Assembly: GCF_000211835.1 (NCBI RefSeq)
Contig: NZ_AEGR01000060.1
Span: forward strand, 51,349-115,348
DNA length: 64,000 nt
Direction: 5' to 3'
DNA from: Hylemonella gracilis ATCC 19624
Lineage (GTDB): Bacteria; Pseudomonadota; Gammaproteobacteria; Burkholderiales; Burkholderiaceae_C
Below the pieces are notes generated by a model. That model worked only from the letters and a program-made list of their open reading frames with translations. It was not told the origin of the DNA and searched no databases. The translations under genes and the position numbers were made by a program. Every line of letters begins with the position of its first letter. Position 1 is the first letter of the stretch. Of this stretch, positions 35,425 through 45,020 are shown piece by piece.

Positions 35425-35648
35425 AGATCGAAGAATGCGTGCGCAACAGCATGGAGAGTTATTTCAAGGACCTGCGCGGCGCCGAGCCGGACCGCATGTA
35501 CGAGATGCTGGTGCGCGTGGTCGAGAAACCGCTGCTGGAAGTGGTGATGGCGCACGCCGAGCACAACCAATCCCGAGCCGCCGAATGGCTTGGGCTGAAC
35601 CGCAACACCCTGCGCAAGAAGCTGGTCGAGCACAAGCTGCTCAAATGA
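35412..35648 (+). CDS. fis: Fis-family nucleoid-associated regulator
   Basis: DNA-bending regulator of growth-phase genes. The 78-residue product matches the Fis core: YFKDLRGAEPDRMYEMLVRVVEKPLLEVVM followed in the helix-turn-helix by NQSRAAEWLGLNRNTLRKKL. The N-terminal beta-hairpin seen in enterobacterial Fis is shorter. It follows dusB by 85 nt, the conserved order. A candidate Fis site on the dusB promoter suggests autoregulation. Several start-like repeats precede it, but the ATG at 35412 gives the conserved length. Confidence 0.93.
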   Translation: MSKKQIEECVRNSMESYFKDLRGAEPDRMYEMLVRVVEKPLLEVVMAHAEHNQSRAAEWLGLNRNTLRKKLVEHKLLK

Positions 35649-35673
35649 TTTTCAGAACCGATAGATAAACACC

Positions 35674-37284
35674 ATGCAAGCACTGCTTTCCGTTTCCGAC
35701 AAGACCGGCATCCTCGAATTCGCCAGGGAACTTCACCAGCTCGGCGTCAGGCTGCTGTCCACCGGCGGCACCGCCAAGCTGCTGGCCGACGCGGGCCTGC
35801 CCGTGACCGAGGTGGCCGAGCACACTGGCTTCCCCGAGATGCTGGACGGCCGCGTCAAGACCCTGCACCCCAAGGTCCATGGCGGCCTGCTGGCGCGCGC
35901 CGACCTGCCCGAGCACGTGGCGGCCATGCAGGCGCACGGCATCACGCGCATCGACATCCTGGCCGTCAACCTCTACCCGTTTGAGGCCACGGTGGCCAAG
36001 CCCGGGTGCACGCTCGAAGACGCCATCGAGAACATCGACATCGGTGGTCCGGCCATGGTGCGCAGCGCGGCCAAGAACTGGAAGGACGTCGTTGTGCTGA
36101 CCGACGCCAGCCAGTACGCGGGCGTGCTGGCCGAGCTGAAGACGGGTGGCTTAAGCGGCATTTCGCGCAAGACCCGCTTCGCCCTGAGCGTGGCCGCCTA
36201 CAACCGCATCGCGAATTACGACGCGGCCATCAGCAACTACCTCTCGTCCGTCCAACTGGGGGACGACGGCCAGCCCGCCGCTCCCGCCGAATACGCGGGT
36301 CAGGCCAACAGCAACTTCGTCAAGCTGCAGGACCTGCGCTATGGCGAGAACCCGCACCAGACCGCCGCCTTCTACCGCGACCTCTACCCCGCGCCCGGCT
36401 CTCTGGTCACCGCCAAGCAGTTGCAGGGTAAGGAGCTGAGCTACAACAACATCGCCGACGCCGACGCGGCCTGGGAATGCGTCAAGACCTTCGACACCCC
36501 AGCGTGTGTGATCGTCAAGCACGCCAACCCCTGCGGCGTGGCCGTGGGCAAGGACGCGCTCGAGGCCTATGGCAAGGCCTTCAAGACCGACCCCACCAGC
36601 GCCTTCGGTGGCATCCTTGCTTTCAATCGCACCGTGGACGGTGCGGTGGCGCAAGCGATCACCGTGGCCAACAAGCACTTCGTCGAGGTGCTGATGGCGC
36701 CGGCCTACACGCCCGAGGCCTTGGAGATTTTCAAGAGCAAGGTCAATGTGCGCGTGCTCGCCATCCCGCTCGATGGCGTCAAGCGCGACAGCAAGAACGC
36801 CTGGGAGCGCGGCCTCAACAGCCACGACGTCAAGCGTGTCGGCTCGGGCTTGCTGATCCAGACCGCCGACAACCATGAACTCCAGCGCGACGATCTAAAG
36901 GTTGTCACGAAACTCGCGCCGACCCCGCAGCAAATCGATGACCTGCTCTTCGCCTGGAAGGTCGCCAAGTTCGTCAAGAGCAACGCCATCGTCTTTTGCA
37001 GCGGTGGCATGACCATGGGCGTGGGCGCGGGCCAGATGAGCCGCCTGGACAGCGCGCGCATCGCCAGCATCAAGGCCGAACACGCGGGTCTGAGCCTGAA
37101 AGGCACGGCCGTGGCCAGCGACGCCTTCTTCCCCTTCCGCGACGGCCTGGACGTCGTGGCCGAGGCCGGCGCCACCTGCGTGATCCAGCCGGGTGGCAGC
37201 ATGCGCGATCAGGAAGTCATAGCTGCTGCAGACGAGCGCGGGATTGCGATGGTGTTCTCGGGCGTGCGCCACTTCCGGCATTGA
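35674..37284 (+). CDS. purH: Bifunctional AICAR transformylase/IMP cyclohydrolase
   Basis: Catalyses the last two steps of IMP synthesis. The 536-residue product has an N-terminal MGS-like cyclohydrolase domain opening with [20 protein letters not shown], then [13 protein letters not shown] and [20 protein letters not shown]. The C-terminal transformylase has [15 protein letters not shown], the catalytic [11 protein letters not shown], and [18 protein letters not shown]. It starts 25 nt after fis, so it may be read with dusB-fis. Confidence 0.97.
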   Translation: MQALLSVSDKTGILEFARELHQLGVRLLSTGGTAKLLADAGLPVTEVAEHTGFPEMLDGRVKTLHPKVHGGLLARADLPEHVAAMQAHGITRIDILAVNLYPFEATVAKPGCTLEDAIENIDIGGPAMVRSAAKNWKDVVVLTDASQYAGVLAELKTGGLSGISRKTRFALSVAAYNRIANYDAAISNYLSSVQLGDDGQPAAPAEYAGQANSNFVKLQDLRYGENPHQTAAFYRDLYPAPGSLVTAKQLQGKELSYNNIADADAAWECVKTFDTPACVIVKHANPCGVAVGKDALEAYGKAFKTDPTSAFGGILAFNRTVDGAVAQAITVANKHFVEVLMAPAYTPEALEIFKSKVNVRVLAIPLDGVKRDSKNAWERGLNSHDVKRVGSGLLIQTADNHELQRDDLKVVTKLAPTPQQIDDLLFAWKVAKFVKSNAIVFCSGGMTMGVGAGQMSRLDSARIASIKAEHAGLSLKGTAVASDAFFPFRDGLDVVAEAGATCVIQPGGSMRDQEVIAAADERGIAMVFSGVRHFRH

Positions 37285-37378
37285 GCCTGTTCGACAGGGA
37301 TCGCCATTCTTCTTGGGGGCGCTGTCGTCTGCCTGAACTGGAGCACGAGGGCGCTGGGAAAGTGAGGAATCTATTTCA

Positions 37379-37414
37379 ATCTATAGTAAATATATGCTAT
37401 ACATAGCTATAGAT
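37379..37414. promoter_or_regulatory. Nested inverted repeats upstream of the AAA ATPase gene
   Basis: The outer arms ATCTATAG (37379-37386) and CTATAGAT (37407-37414) enclose an inner pair GCTAT (37396-37400) and ATAGC (37403-37407). The stretch is sharply AT-rich compared with its surroundings and contains the only plausible -10 sequences for the following gene. An operator is likely. Confidence 0.6.
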
Positions 37415-37438
37415 ACCTGACTCTCTTCCCACTTCCGT

Positions 37439-38617
37439 ATGGACGAATACCGCAATCCCTTCAATCCAGGTGCTGGCGTCAGTCCGCCGGAACTGGCTGG
37501 CCGTGCAGAAGTGATGCAGCAGGCTGTGACCGCGCTGGAGCGAACCAAGCGGGGGCGGCATGCCAAATCTCTGTTGATATTGGGGCTGCGCGGCGTGGGC
37601 AAAACCGTGCTGTTGAATGAGATTGCCAAAGAAGCTGGGCAACGCGGCTATCTCACTGAAATGATCGAGGCGCGGGACAACGACGATTTGCGCCAGATGC
37701 TGATTCACTCGGTGCGCCGCGTGCTGTTGACGCTGGACAGTGGCAAACAGGCCGCCGAAGCCGTCAAAAAAGGGTTGCGCGTTCTGCGCAGCTTTCTGGG
37801 AAGTGTGACGGTGAGCACCGGTGGCGTGGATGTCACCCTAGGCGTTGACCCTGAAATCGGCCAGGCGGATAGCGGTAGGTTGGAAACGGACGTGACGGAT
37901 TTGCTCTTGGCTACTGGCCGTGCGGCGCAGGCCGTGGCAAAGCCAGTGGCCCTTTTGATTGACGAACTGCAATACGTGTCCAAGGAAGAACTGGCCGCGT
38001 TGATTCGAGCCATACATGCAGTCAATCAGGCTGGGCTGCCTTTGATTCTGTTTGGGGCTGGATTGCCGCAACTGGCGGGCCAGGCTGGTGACGCCAAGAG
38101 CTATGCAGAGCGCTTGTTTGAATTTCCTCGGTTGGATCGCCTCAGTGAGGCCGATGCCTATGCCGCCATCCGTGAGCCCATTGAAGAAGAGGGCGCGCAT
38201 ATTGAAGGCGCAGCTTTGCAAGAGATTTTCAGGCAATCACATGGATACCCATACTTCCTGCAAGAGTGGGGGTACAACGCCTGGAATGCCTGCGACAGCG
38301 ACACGATTGAATTAGCGGACGCACACACAGCCACAGCCAATTCCATCCGCAAACTGGATGCATCGTTTTTCCGTGTCCGCTTTGATCGGTTGACGCCTGG
38401 CGAACGTGACTACATGCGTGCCTTGGCAGACATGGGCGAGGAGCCGCAACGTACCTCGGATGTTGCGATGGCGATGGGGCGCAAGGCCACGAGCATGACA
38501 CCTGTAAGGGACAGCTTGATCAAGAAGGGCATGCTTTATGCGCCTGAGCACGGCATGATTGCGTTCACCGTGCCCTTATTCGATGAATTCATGCGGCGGG
38601 AAATGCCCCAGGGCTAG
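37439..38617 (+). CDS. Stand-alone AAA/ORC-like ATP-binding protein
   Basis: I do not recognise a precise function. The 392-residue product has Walker A GLRGVGKT at 49-56, Walker B in [16 protein letters not shown], a sensor-like [21 protein letters not shown] and [18 protein letters not shown]-terminal winged-helix region follows, with [16 protein letters not shown] and [22 protein letters not shown]. This resembles Cdc6/Orc1-like and STAND-type ATPases that occur sporadically in bacteria. No Shine-Dalgarno sequence precedes the ATG. Codon use is less GC-biased than the neighbours. Its stop shares the CTAG tetranucleotide with the convergent hemL stop. It is likely acquired. Confidence 0.75.
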   Translation: MDEYRNPFNPGAGVSPPELAGRAEVMQQAVTALERTKRGRHAKSLLILGLRGVGKTVLLNEIAKEAGQRGYLTEMIEARDNDDLRQMLIHSVRRVLLTLDSGKQAAEAVKKGLRVLRSFLGSVTVSTGGVDVTLGVDPEIGQADSGRLETDVTDLLLATGRAAQAVAKPVALLIDELQYVSKEELAALIRAIHAVNQAGLPLILFGAGLPQLAGQAGDAKSYAERLFEFPRLDRLSEADAYAAIREPIEEEGAHIEGAALQEIFRQSHGYPYFLQEWGYNAWNACDSDTIELADAHTATANSIRKLDASFFRVRFDRLTPGERDYMRALADMGEEPQRTSDVAMAMGRKATSMTPVRDSLIKKGMLYAPEHGMIAFTVPLFDEFMRREMPQG

Positions 38618-39930
38618 CGCATCAACTTGAAGATGTCCGTGGACGCCTCCAGCGTCGCATCAATATCCGCCTCGCTGTGCGCCGCGCTCACAAACCCCGC
38701 CTCGTACAACGCCGGCGCGATGTAGACCCCCCGATCCAGCAGGCCATGGAACAGCGCATTGAACTTCGCGCCCTCGGTCTTCATCACCTGCGTGTAGTTC
38801 TGCGGCAGTTGAGGCAGCAGGAAGAAGCCGAACATGCCGCCTTCACTGTCGCCCACGAAGGGCACGCCGGCACCGTTCGCGGCGGTCTGCAGGCCATCGA
38901 CGAGGCTGCGTGTTTTTTTCGCGAGTGATTCGTAGAAGCCGGGTTTCGCGATTTCCTTGAGCGTGGCCAGACCGCAGGCCGTGGCGATGGGGTTGCCGCT
39001 GAGCGTGCCAGCCTGGTAGACGGGACCGAGCGGCGCCATCTGTTCCATGATGGCGCGTGGTCCGCCGAAGGCCGCCAGCGGCATGCCGCCGCCGATGACC
39101 TTGCCCAGCACCGTGAGGTCCGGCTTGAACCCGGGGATGGCCTTCGCATACAGGCTTTGCGCGCTGCCGAGCGCGACGCGGAACCCCGTCATCACTTCAT
39201 CGAGGATGAGCAGCGCGCCGTGCTGTGTGCAGAGTTCACGGCAGCGCCGCATGAAGGGTAGAGAAGCGCGCACGAAGTTCATATTGCCCGCGATGGGCTC
39301 GATGATGATGCAGGCCACGTCCTTGCCATGCAGGGCGAAGGCTTCCTCGATCTGCTGGACGTTGTTGTATTCGAGCACCAGGGTGTGCTGCACCACCTCG
39401 GGCGGCACGCCCGCGCTGGTGGGGTGACCGAAGGTGGCGAGGCCCGAGCCCGCCTTGACCAGCAGCGAATCCGCGTGGCCGTGGTAGCAGCCCTCAAACT
39501 TGATGATCTTGGGACGGTTCGTGGCCCCACGCGCGAGGCGAATGGCGCTCATGCCGGCTTCCGTGCCGCTGCTGACCAGGCGCAGCATCTCCATGGACGG
39601 CACGTGCTTGAGGATTTCCTCGGCCAGCTCGACCTCGCGCTCGGTGGGCGCGCCGAAGGAGAAACCTTCCGTGGCGGCCTTCTGCACGGCTTCCAGCACG
39701 GCGGGGTGACCATGGCCCAGGATCATCGGTCCCCATGAGCCGATGTAGTCGATGTATTTCTTGCCATCGGCGTCCCACATGTAGGCGCCCTGGGCACGTG
39801 CGATGAAGCGCGGCGTGCCGCCCACGGCGCGGAAGGCCCGCACGGGCGAGTTGACACCACCGGGGATGACGCGCTTGGCGCGTTCGAACAGGGTGGGATT
39901 GAGGCTGGCGGGTTGGGTGGAGCTGGACAT
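38614..39930 (-). CDS. hemL: Glutamate-1-semialdehyde 2,1-aminomutase
   Basis: PLP enzyme making 5-aminolevulinate for tetrapyrroles. The 438-residue product has the family signatures [84 protein letters not shown] and the PLP-lysine segment [18 protein letters not shown]. It follows thiD on the same strand after 87 bp that contain a hairpin. The convergent AAA ATPase gene overlaps its stop by 4 bp. Confidence 0.97.
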   Translation of the reverse strand: MSSSTQPASLNPTLFERAKRVIPGGVNSPVRAFRAVGGTPRFIARAQGAYMWDADGKKYIDYIGSWGPMILGHGHPAVLEAVQKAATEGFSFGAPTEREVELAEEILKHVPSMEMLRLVSSGTEAGMSAIRLARGATNRPKIIKFEGCYHGHADSLLVKAGSGLATFGHPTSAGVPPEVVQHTLVLEYNNVQQIEEAFALHGKDVACIIIEPIAGNMNFVRASLPFMRRCRELCTQHGALLILDEVMTGFRVALGSAQSLYAKAIPGFKPDLTVLGKVIGGGMPLAAFGGPRAIMEQMAPLGPVYQAGTLSGNPIATACGLATLKEIAKPGFYESLAKKTRSLVDGLQTAANGAGVPFVGDSEGGMFGFFLLPQLPQNYTQVMKTEGAKFNALFHGLLDRGVYIAPALYEAGFVSAAHSEADIDATLEASTDIFKLMR

Positions 39931-39992
39931 GGTGACTTGCAGAAGCGGGAACGGGATCGGGAACGGATGCGATGCGATACGGGTGCGGGTCC

Positions 39993-40012
39993 GGGATGCG
40001 TGAATGCATCCC
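39993..40012 (-). other. Hairpin between thiD and hemL
   Basis: GGGATGC and GCATCCC are perfect 7-bp arms around a 6-nt loop just past the thiD stop. No T-tract follows on either strand. The gap also has degenerate repeats of GGGAACGG and GGATGCGATGCG-like units. It could be a processing or attenuation site; function unknown. Confidence 0.4.
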
Positions 40013-40017
40013 CGTGC

Positions 40018-40968
40018 TCAATGCCGGGTGCTGTGAGGCGGCAGGTCCAGCGTGTCGTCGGGATGTTCTTCGTCTTCCATGCCGATCTCACTGACGTCAA
40101 CGTCGCCTTGAGCCCAGAACATGCGCTCGGGAATGACCATGCCCATGCCGGGCCGAAAGCCCGCGTCCAGGGCCTGGTCCAGGTAGGCCAGGGCCTCGGT
40201 GAAGGCTTCGTCCAGGTCGTTGCCCGAGGCCAGCAGGGCGGTCAGCGCCGCGCTCAGCGTGTCGCCCGCGCCAATGAAGGCGGCTTCGAAACGCTCGAAC
40301 TTCAGGCTGCCCAGCACGCTCTCGGGCGATGCCAGCACGTTGTCGATTTGCTGCTCGGCCGGATTGGACGGATCAATCACGGGGATGCCCGTCACCAGCA
40401 CGTAAGCCGAGCCGTGCTCGCCCGCGGCGCGGGCGATGTCGCGCGCGCTCGGGGGCTTGTCGTTCTCCCAGTCCGGCAGCAGCCAGCGCGACAGGGTGCT
40501 GTGGTTGCCCACGAGGATGGTGGTCTGCGGCAGGAGCAGTTCGGCGAAGGCGTCTTGATACAGATCAATCTGCACTTCGTTCCACCACGATAGATTGGGC
40601 ATGTAGGCGATCAGGGGCGTCTCGGCGTAATCGCTCGCGATTTCGGCGATGGTGCTCAGGTTCTCGGGCGTGCCCGCGAACCCGACCTTGATCGTTTGCA
40701 CTTGCACGTCCTCCAACAGCGCGCGCGCCTGTTCGGCCACGGCTTCCTCGTCCAGTGGAAAGTGGTCGAAGGTCGTCGCCGTGTCGCGTGCGTAAGCGCC
40801 CGTCAGCACGGGCAGCGCATGCGCGCCCACCGAGGCCATGGCGGTGATGTCGGCTGAAAGGCCGCCAGCTCCGCTGGGGTCATTGGCGTTGAACACCAGC
40901 ACGCACGGTGGCTGGTGTTCGCCCAGGTCCTGGTCTTGCGCGCGGGTGTCTGTTTCGGGGATTTGCAT
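40018..40968 (-). CDS. thiD: Hydroxymethylpyrimidine/phosphomethylpyrimidine kinase
   Basis: Phosphorylates HMP and HMP-phosphate in thiamine synthesis. The 316-residue product has the ribokinase-fold opening NANDPSGAGGLSADITAMAS, then GAHALPVLTGAYARDT. GAGDTLSAALTALLASG carries the catalytic aspartate region (GAGD). It is longer than typical ThiD, with an acidic C-terminal tail (DVDVSEIGMEDEEHPDDTLD). The pairing with hemL and rubredoxin is conserved in Burkholderiales. Confidence 0.92.
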   Translation of the reverse strand: MQIPETDTRAQDQDLGEHQPPCVLVFNANDPSGAGGLSADITAMASVGAHALPVLTGAYARDTATTFDHFPLDEEAVAEQARALLEDVQVQTIKVGFAGTPENLSTIAEIASDYAETPLIAYMPNLSWWNEVQIDLYQDAFAELLLPQTTILVGNHSTLSRWLLPDWENDKPPSARDIARAAGEHGSAYVLVTGIPVIDPSNPAEQQIDNVLASPESVLGSLKFERFEAAFIGAGDTLSAALTALLASGNDLDEAFTEALAYLDQALDAGFRPGMGMVIPERMFWAQGDVDVSEIGMEDEEHPDDTLDLPPHSTRH

Positions 40969-41107
40969 GGCTGACCTGTGAAGTTCATCAGGCAGAATAG
41001 TGCGTGAAGGTTGCGGCTGTCGTGCTTACCTTGGCGGGTAAGCCGAAACAGGTCAGCGGCTCTCGCGCGTTTCGTCATTCAATTCTATAGAGAGAAAGTT
41101 GCAAGCT

Positions 41108-41284
41108 GTGAGTGAGAACAACAAAACCTGGATGTGCCTGATCTGCGGCTGGATGTACGACGAAGCCCAGGGCGATCCCGAGCACGGCATTGCCCCGGGC
41201 ACCGCCTGGGCCGACGTTCCCATGAACTGGACCTGCCCGGAATGCGGCGCGCGCAAGGAAGATTTCGAGATGGTGCAAATCTGA
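41108..41284 (+). CDS. Rubredoxin
   Basis: Small one-iron electron carrier. The 58-residue product has CLICG and CPECG, the two CxxCG iron loops, and the conserved YDEAQGDPEHGI and WTCPECGARKEDFE. The start is taken as GTG at 41108, after an AGAGAG purine run; TTG at 41099 is also in frame and possible. No ATG is available. It is divergent from thiD and, in relatives, is followed by pilG-type genes, which are absent here. Confidence 0.9.
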   Translation: MSENNKTWMCLICGWMYDEAQGDPEHGIAPGTAWADVPMNWTCPECGARKEDFEMVQI

Positions 41285-41293
41285 TTCGCGTCA

Positions 41294-41346
41294 CGGGCGG
41301 CGCTGAGGCGACAATGCGCGCCACGGAACACCCTTGACGCCGCCCG
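41294..41346. other. Long-loop inverted repeat after rubredoxin
   Basis: CGGGCGGCG (41294-41302) and CGCCGCCCG (41338-41346) are perfect 9-bp arms with a 35-nt loop, inside the 95-bp gap before the ChpA-like gene. No T-tract follows. It may act as a weak terminator or mark the deletion junction. Confidence 0.4.
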
Positions 41347-41362
41347 CCCCGCACGAGTCAGA

Positions 41363-41374
41363 AAGGACGTCCTT
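41363..41374. promoter_or_regulatory. 12-bp palindrome covering the ribosome-binding site of the ChpA-like gene
   Basis: AAGGACGTCCTT is a perfect palindrome. Its left half supplies the AAGGA Shine-Dalgarno, 12 nt before the ATG at 41380. It could be an operator. Confidence 0.45.
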
Positions 41375-41379
41375 CCGCC

Positions 41380-44300
41380 ATGCCGCCGATCCCCAGCGCC
41401 GTATTGCAGGAAGAACTGCGCGTCACGCTGGACGCGACGGGCCGGTCGCTGCGCCGGCTGCTGCATGAGCGTGCGGCCGGGGGCGCGACGGGCACGGGGT
41501 TGGCGCCCGAGGTGGCTTCCTTGCCCGAGGTGCGCGATCGCCTGCTGCGTTGCGCCACCGCCTTGGAGCCCTTCAGCGGCTCCGCCAAATTGCTCTACGC
41601 CATGGCCTCGCTGGTGCAGAGCCATGCCGCCCACCCCCAGTCCCTGAGCGAGGCTTCGGCCGCCGCGGTTGAACGCGCCAGCGACGCCGTGATCGAGCAC
41701 CTCGCCGCGCTCGCGCGTGGCAAGCAGGTCTCGGCCGTGGCGCTGTTTCCCCAATACCGTGAATTGCTGATGCTGCTCGGCGAGGAGCGGGTGCATCCGG
41801 CGGAGCTCTGGACCCCCCCAGCCTCGACGGCCCGCCCCGCGCCCGCGGTGGAGTTTCCCCTGGAGGGCGCCCCCGCGAGCGCGCGTTCGCCGGTGGGGGC
41901 CCAGCAGGCTTGGGCGTGGATCGATGGCACGCGGGCCGACAAGGCCGCGCGCGCGGCCCTCAAGGCCGAACCGCTGGCCTATGCGCCGGCCCTGCGTTCG
42001 CGCATGGACGTGGCCTTGCTGCAAATGGTCAAGGCTGGCGGTGGTGCCGCGGCCTTGCCCTTGCGCGACATCGCCCTGGGCCTGGCCGCGGGCGAGACCC
42101 CATTGCCCCGGCGCGCCTTCTGGCAGTTGGCGTCCGCCTACTTCGAGGCCTTGGCGCTGGAACTGATCGCGGCCGATGTCTACGTCAAGCGCACGGCCAG
42201 CCGCGTCTTGCTGCAGTACAGCGCTTTCTCGCGGCAACTGTCTGGGGCCGAGGTGGAGGTGGCCGACGGTCTGGCGCAAGACCTGCTGTTTTTCTGCGCT
42301 CAGGCCGCCCCGCCTAATTTGCTGACGGCCGCGCAAGCCGCGCCCGTGCTGGCCACGGTGCGTCGCATCTACGGCCTGGACGATGCCCAGCCCGTCAATT
42401 ACGAAGCCCAGCGCTACGGACGCTTCGACCCCACCGCGCTGGCGCAAGCGCGTCAGCGCATCCGCGCCGCGCTCGAGGGTTGGGCGGGCTTCAACACCGA
42501 GCCCGACCTGCTCTACCCCAACAGCATTCCGGACAGTCACCGCTTTGAGGCCTTGACGGCCCTCTTCAGCCAACTGGGCGTGTCCCTGCTGACTTTGCAG
42601 CCCGAGCGGCGTGAACTGGTGCGCGCCCTGTTGCAGGCAGCCGACTACATCGCGCGCGCCGCCTCATGGCGCCCCTCGCTGTCCGGCGCGCGACTGGCCA
42701 CCGAAGTCGATCTGGCCCTGTGCTTCCTCGACGCGGCCTACGAGGACCTGGACCCCGCGGAGGACATGCTCAAGCAGGAGCGCGGCGATTTGCTGGCCCT
42801 GCGCATCGACCGCGCCGTGGATGCGGCCGAGAGCGGCTTGGACGAGCCCGCCGAGCCCTTCCAGCCTTGGATGGCGGAGTTGCTGGGCTTGCCCGCACCC
42901 ACTGAATCCGTGTTCCAGCCTCTGTTCGAACTGGAGCACGAGGGCCATCCCTTCCGAGTCTCGGCGCCGAATCCTCCGCCCGCCACACCGCCGGTGCCAC
43001 TGCACGTTCAGCCTGCCTGGGCACCCGAACCGCCTCCCGTGCTTGAGTCTCTCGCTCAGGCCGAACCGCGCGTGGATGTGGCGCCTGACGCCACGGGCAG
43101 TGATGGGGGTCATGGGGGTCATGGCAGCGATGGCGGCCATCTCAGCGAGGGCCTCAGCAGCGAGCCGCCGAGCGACGAGCCGCCCATGCCCTGGGCGCCT
43201 GCCGTGCGCTCGGAGGCGCCGCCGCCGCAAACCGTCGACCCGCAAGGGGCGGATGGCGAAGCCGGCGAGGCTGACCCAGCCGCAGACGTAGACGCAGAAT
43301 CAACAGCAACCCTGCCGCGGGCCACCTTGCCTGTGCTCACTCAGCCTGCGGATGACCAGGTCAGGCACGACGCCTTTCTGACGACCGCGCGGGAGGCCGT
43401 CCACGCGGGGCTGGATGTGGTGGCGGGCCAGCTGGCGGGCATGTTCGACACGGCCCCAGAGGCTGCGTTGGCCACCCCCGACGAGGGGGAGGGTCCTCTG
43501 GCCCAAGTCTTCGCGCAATTGGCCGAGGCCGCGGCGCGAGAGCAGGCCGCCGGTTTGAGCCAAGCGGGCGAACTCGTTGAGGCCGTCGACGTTCTGCTGC
43601 CGTTCCTGTCCGCAACAGATGGAACGAGCGCGCGCCCGGAGGTGCTGCATCTGGCCTTGGAGGCCTTGCACCAGATCGGTTTGTGGGTCGAGGATCTGGC
43701 CGCTGGCCGCGACCCCGAACCCTTGGCCGACACCCTGAGGCAAGCGGCTGCGGCCTTGAGTCCGCAAGCGTCTGTGTTGACGGACACCACTACCTCTACC
43801 TCCGCTTCTGCTGCCTCGAACGCCCCCGCCGACCCTTTTCCGGGCGCCCCGTCGGATGAGCCCCCACGGGATCTTTCAGCGTTGGTGTCGCTGGCTGATT
43901 CTGCGGACCCGTCCATGGCGGTGCCCATTCCTCAGCCCATTCCTCAGCCCGAGCCAGGCCCAGAGGCGCTGCAGCCAGCGCCCGACGTTCCCGCGTCGGC
44001 ACCCGATGGCAGCGCCGCGGTAGTCACAGTACAGGCCGCGGGCGAGTACTTGACGATCCCTGCCGAGCCCCCGCCCTTCCGCCAGACCCGGTTCGTGGAA
44101 GCAGAGGCGCAGTTCAAGCAGATCGGCCCCTTGCGCCTGCCGCTGGCGGACTACAAGGCTTTCTTGAGCGAGGCCGCCGAGTGGTCGCGCCTGCTCAGCG
44201 CCGGCTTGAACGAGTGGTCACTCGACCTGAGGCACCAAGTGCGCCGTGCGCTGCCCGTCAACCTGCTCGCGCTGGCGCATGCCTTGGCGGGCAGCGCGGC

Positions 44301-44964
44301 GGCACTGGGTCTGGAGGCCATCGCCACGCTCTCGCGCACCTTGGAGCAGGCCATGATGCAGTTGCGCGGCGAGCGCGAGTTGCAGGTGCCGGCCAGCGAA
44401 GCCGCGCGCATCTTCCTGCTGGCCGCCGAGGACATCCGCTACCTCTTGCACCGGTTGGCCGCCGGAGAGCTCAAGATGCCTGAGCCCGGCTTGCTCGACG
44501 AGCTGGCCGCCGCCGCCGGCATCGAGGCGCCGGTCCTGCACGCGCCCGTGTCGCCCTCCGCGATCGCGGCGACGGGGACGGCTGACGCGGAGGCGCAGTC
44601 GGGCCCGCAGGGCCTGACGCCGGACGAACCCGATCTTTTCACTTCCGCCGCGCCGGCAGCTACCGCGCCGCGCGCACCCGTGCACAACGAGTGGGGTTAT
44701 GACTCGCTGCCCGAGGCGGCCTCGTACATCGACCCTCCGCGTCCACTGACCTTGCGTCAGCGCCTGGAGGCGCGGGTGGACGAGGTGCATGGCGGGCTGC
44801 ATGAGTTGGACCTCATGCTCGAACGCCTGCGCACCTACCTCAAATCGGCCGGCTTGCCGCCCGAAGCGCTCAAGGAGATCGCCACCGTGCAGCGTCACCT
44901 GCAAGAAGCACTGGGTGAGCTGGAAGAAGACCTGCGCGAGCTCGACGACGAAAGCGGTCCCTAG
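41380..44964 (+). CDS. ChpA/PilL-type Hpt protein lacking the kinase half
   Basis: The 1194-residue product resembles the N-terminal part of the hybrid CheA-like kinase of the type IV pilus Chp system. The N-terminus (1-145) ends with GKQVSAVALFPQYRELLMLL and VHPAELW, typical of Burkholderiales PilL. Long Pro/Ala/acid-rich linkers (about 530-650 and 790-880) contain short repeats such as GGHGGH and PIPQPIPQPEP. An Hpt-like helix has LAHALAGSAAALG near residue 970. A final helical segment has IATVQRHLQEALGELEEDL. No HATPase (N, G1, G2 boxes), CheW or receiver domain is present; relatives are about 2000 residues. pilG, pilH, pilI and pilJ, usually between rubredoxin and this gene, are missing. 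Confidence 0.75.
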   Translation: MPPIPSAVLQEELRVTLDATGRSLRRLLHERAAGGATGTGLAPEVASLPEVRDRLLRCATALEPFSGSAKLLYAMASLVQSHAAHPQSLSEASAAAVERASDAVIEHLAALARGKQVSAVALFPQYRELLMLLGEERVHPAELWTPPASTARPAPAVEFPLEGAPASARSPVGAQQAWAWIDGTRADKAARAALKAEPLAYAPALRSRMDVALLQMVKAGGGAAALPLRDIALGLAAGETPLPRRAFWQLASAYFEALALELIAADVYVKRTASRVLLQYSAFSRQLSGAEVEVADGLAQDLLFFCAQAAPPNLLTAAQAAPVLATVRRIYGLDDAQPVNYEAQRYGRFDPTALAQARQRIRAALEGWAGFNTEPDLLYPNSIPDSHRFEALTALFSQLGVSLLTLQPERRELVRALLQAADYIARAASWRPSLSGARLATEVDLALCFLDAAYEDLDPAEDMLKQERGDLLALRIDRAVDAAESGLDEPAEPFQPWMAELLGLPAPTESVFQPLFELEHEGHPFRVSAPNPPPATPPVPLHVQPAWAPEPPPVLESLAQAEPRVDVAPDATGSDGGHGGHGSDGGHLSEGLSSEPPSDEPPMPWAPAVRSEAPPPQTVDPQGADGEAGEADPAADVDAESTATLPRATLPVLTQPADDQVRHDAFLTTAREAVHAGLDVVAGQLAGMFDTAPEAALATPDEGEGPLAQVFAQLAEAAAREQAAGLSQAGELVEAVDVLLPFLSATDGTSARPEVLHLALEALHQIGLWVEDLAAGRDPEPLADTLRQAAAALSPQASVLTDTTTSTSASAASNAPADPFPGAPSDEPPRDLSALVSLADSADPSMAVPIPQPIPQPEPGPEALQPAPDVPASAPDGSAAVVTVQAAGEYLTIPAEPPPFRQTRFVEAEAQFKQIGPLRLPLADYKAFLSEAAEWSRLLSAGLNEWSLDLRHQVRRALPVNLLALAHALAGSAAALGLEAIATLSRTLEQAMMQLRGERELQVPASEAARIFLLAAEDIRYLLHRLAAGELKMPEPGLLDELAAAAGIEAPVLHAPVSPSAIAATGTADAEAQSGPQGLTPDEPDLFTSAAPAATAPRAPVHNEWGYDSLPEAASYIDPPRPLTLRQRLEARVDEVHGGLHELDLMLERLRTYLKSAGLPPEALKEIATVQRHLQEALGELEEDLRELDDESGP

Positions 44965-45008
44965 CGCGAACGGCGGTGCGGCCCGACGATGCCGGCGACC
45001 CGGCCCAC

Positions 45009-45014
45009 TAAAAT
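45009..45014 (+). promoter_or_regulatory. -10 box of yqgE, 6 nt before its ATG
   Basis: TAAAATCCGG precedes the ATG at 45021. The expected transcript start coincides with the start codon and no Shine-Dalgarno is present, which suggests a leaderless mRNA for yqgE-ruvX-pyrR. Confidence 0.5.
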
Positions 45015-45020
45015 CCGGTC

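Noticed and set aside
39931..40017. Rho-independent terminator between thiD and hemL
   Set aside because: The hairpin lacks a T-tract on the relevant strand. It is listed only as a hairpin.
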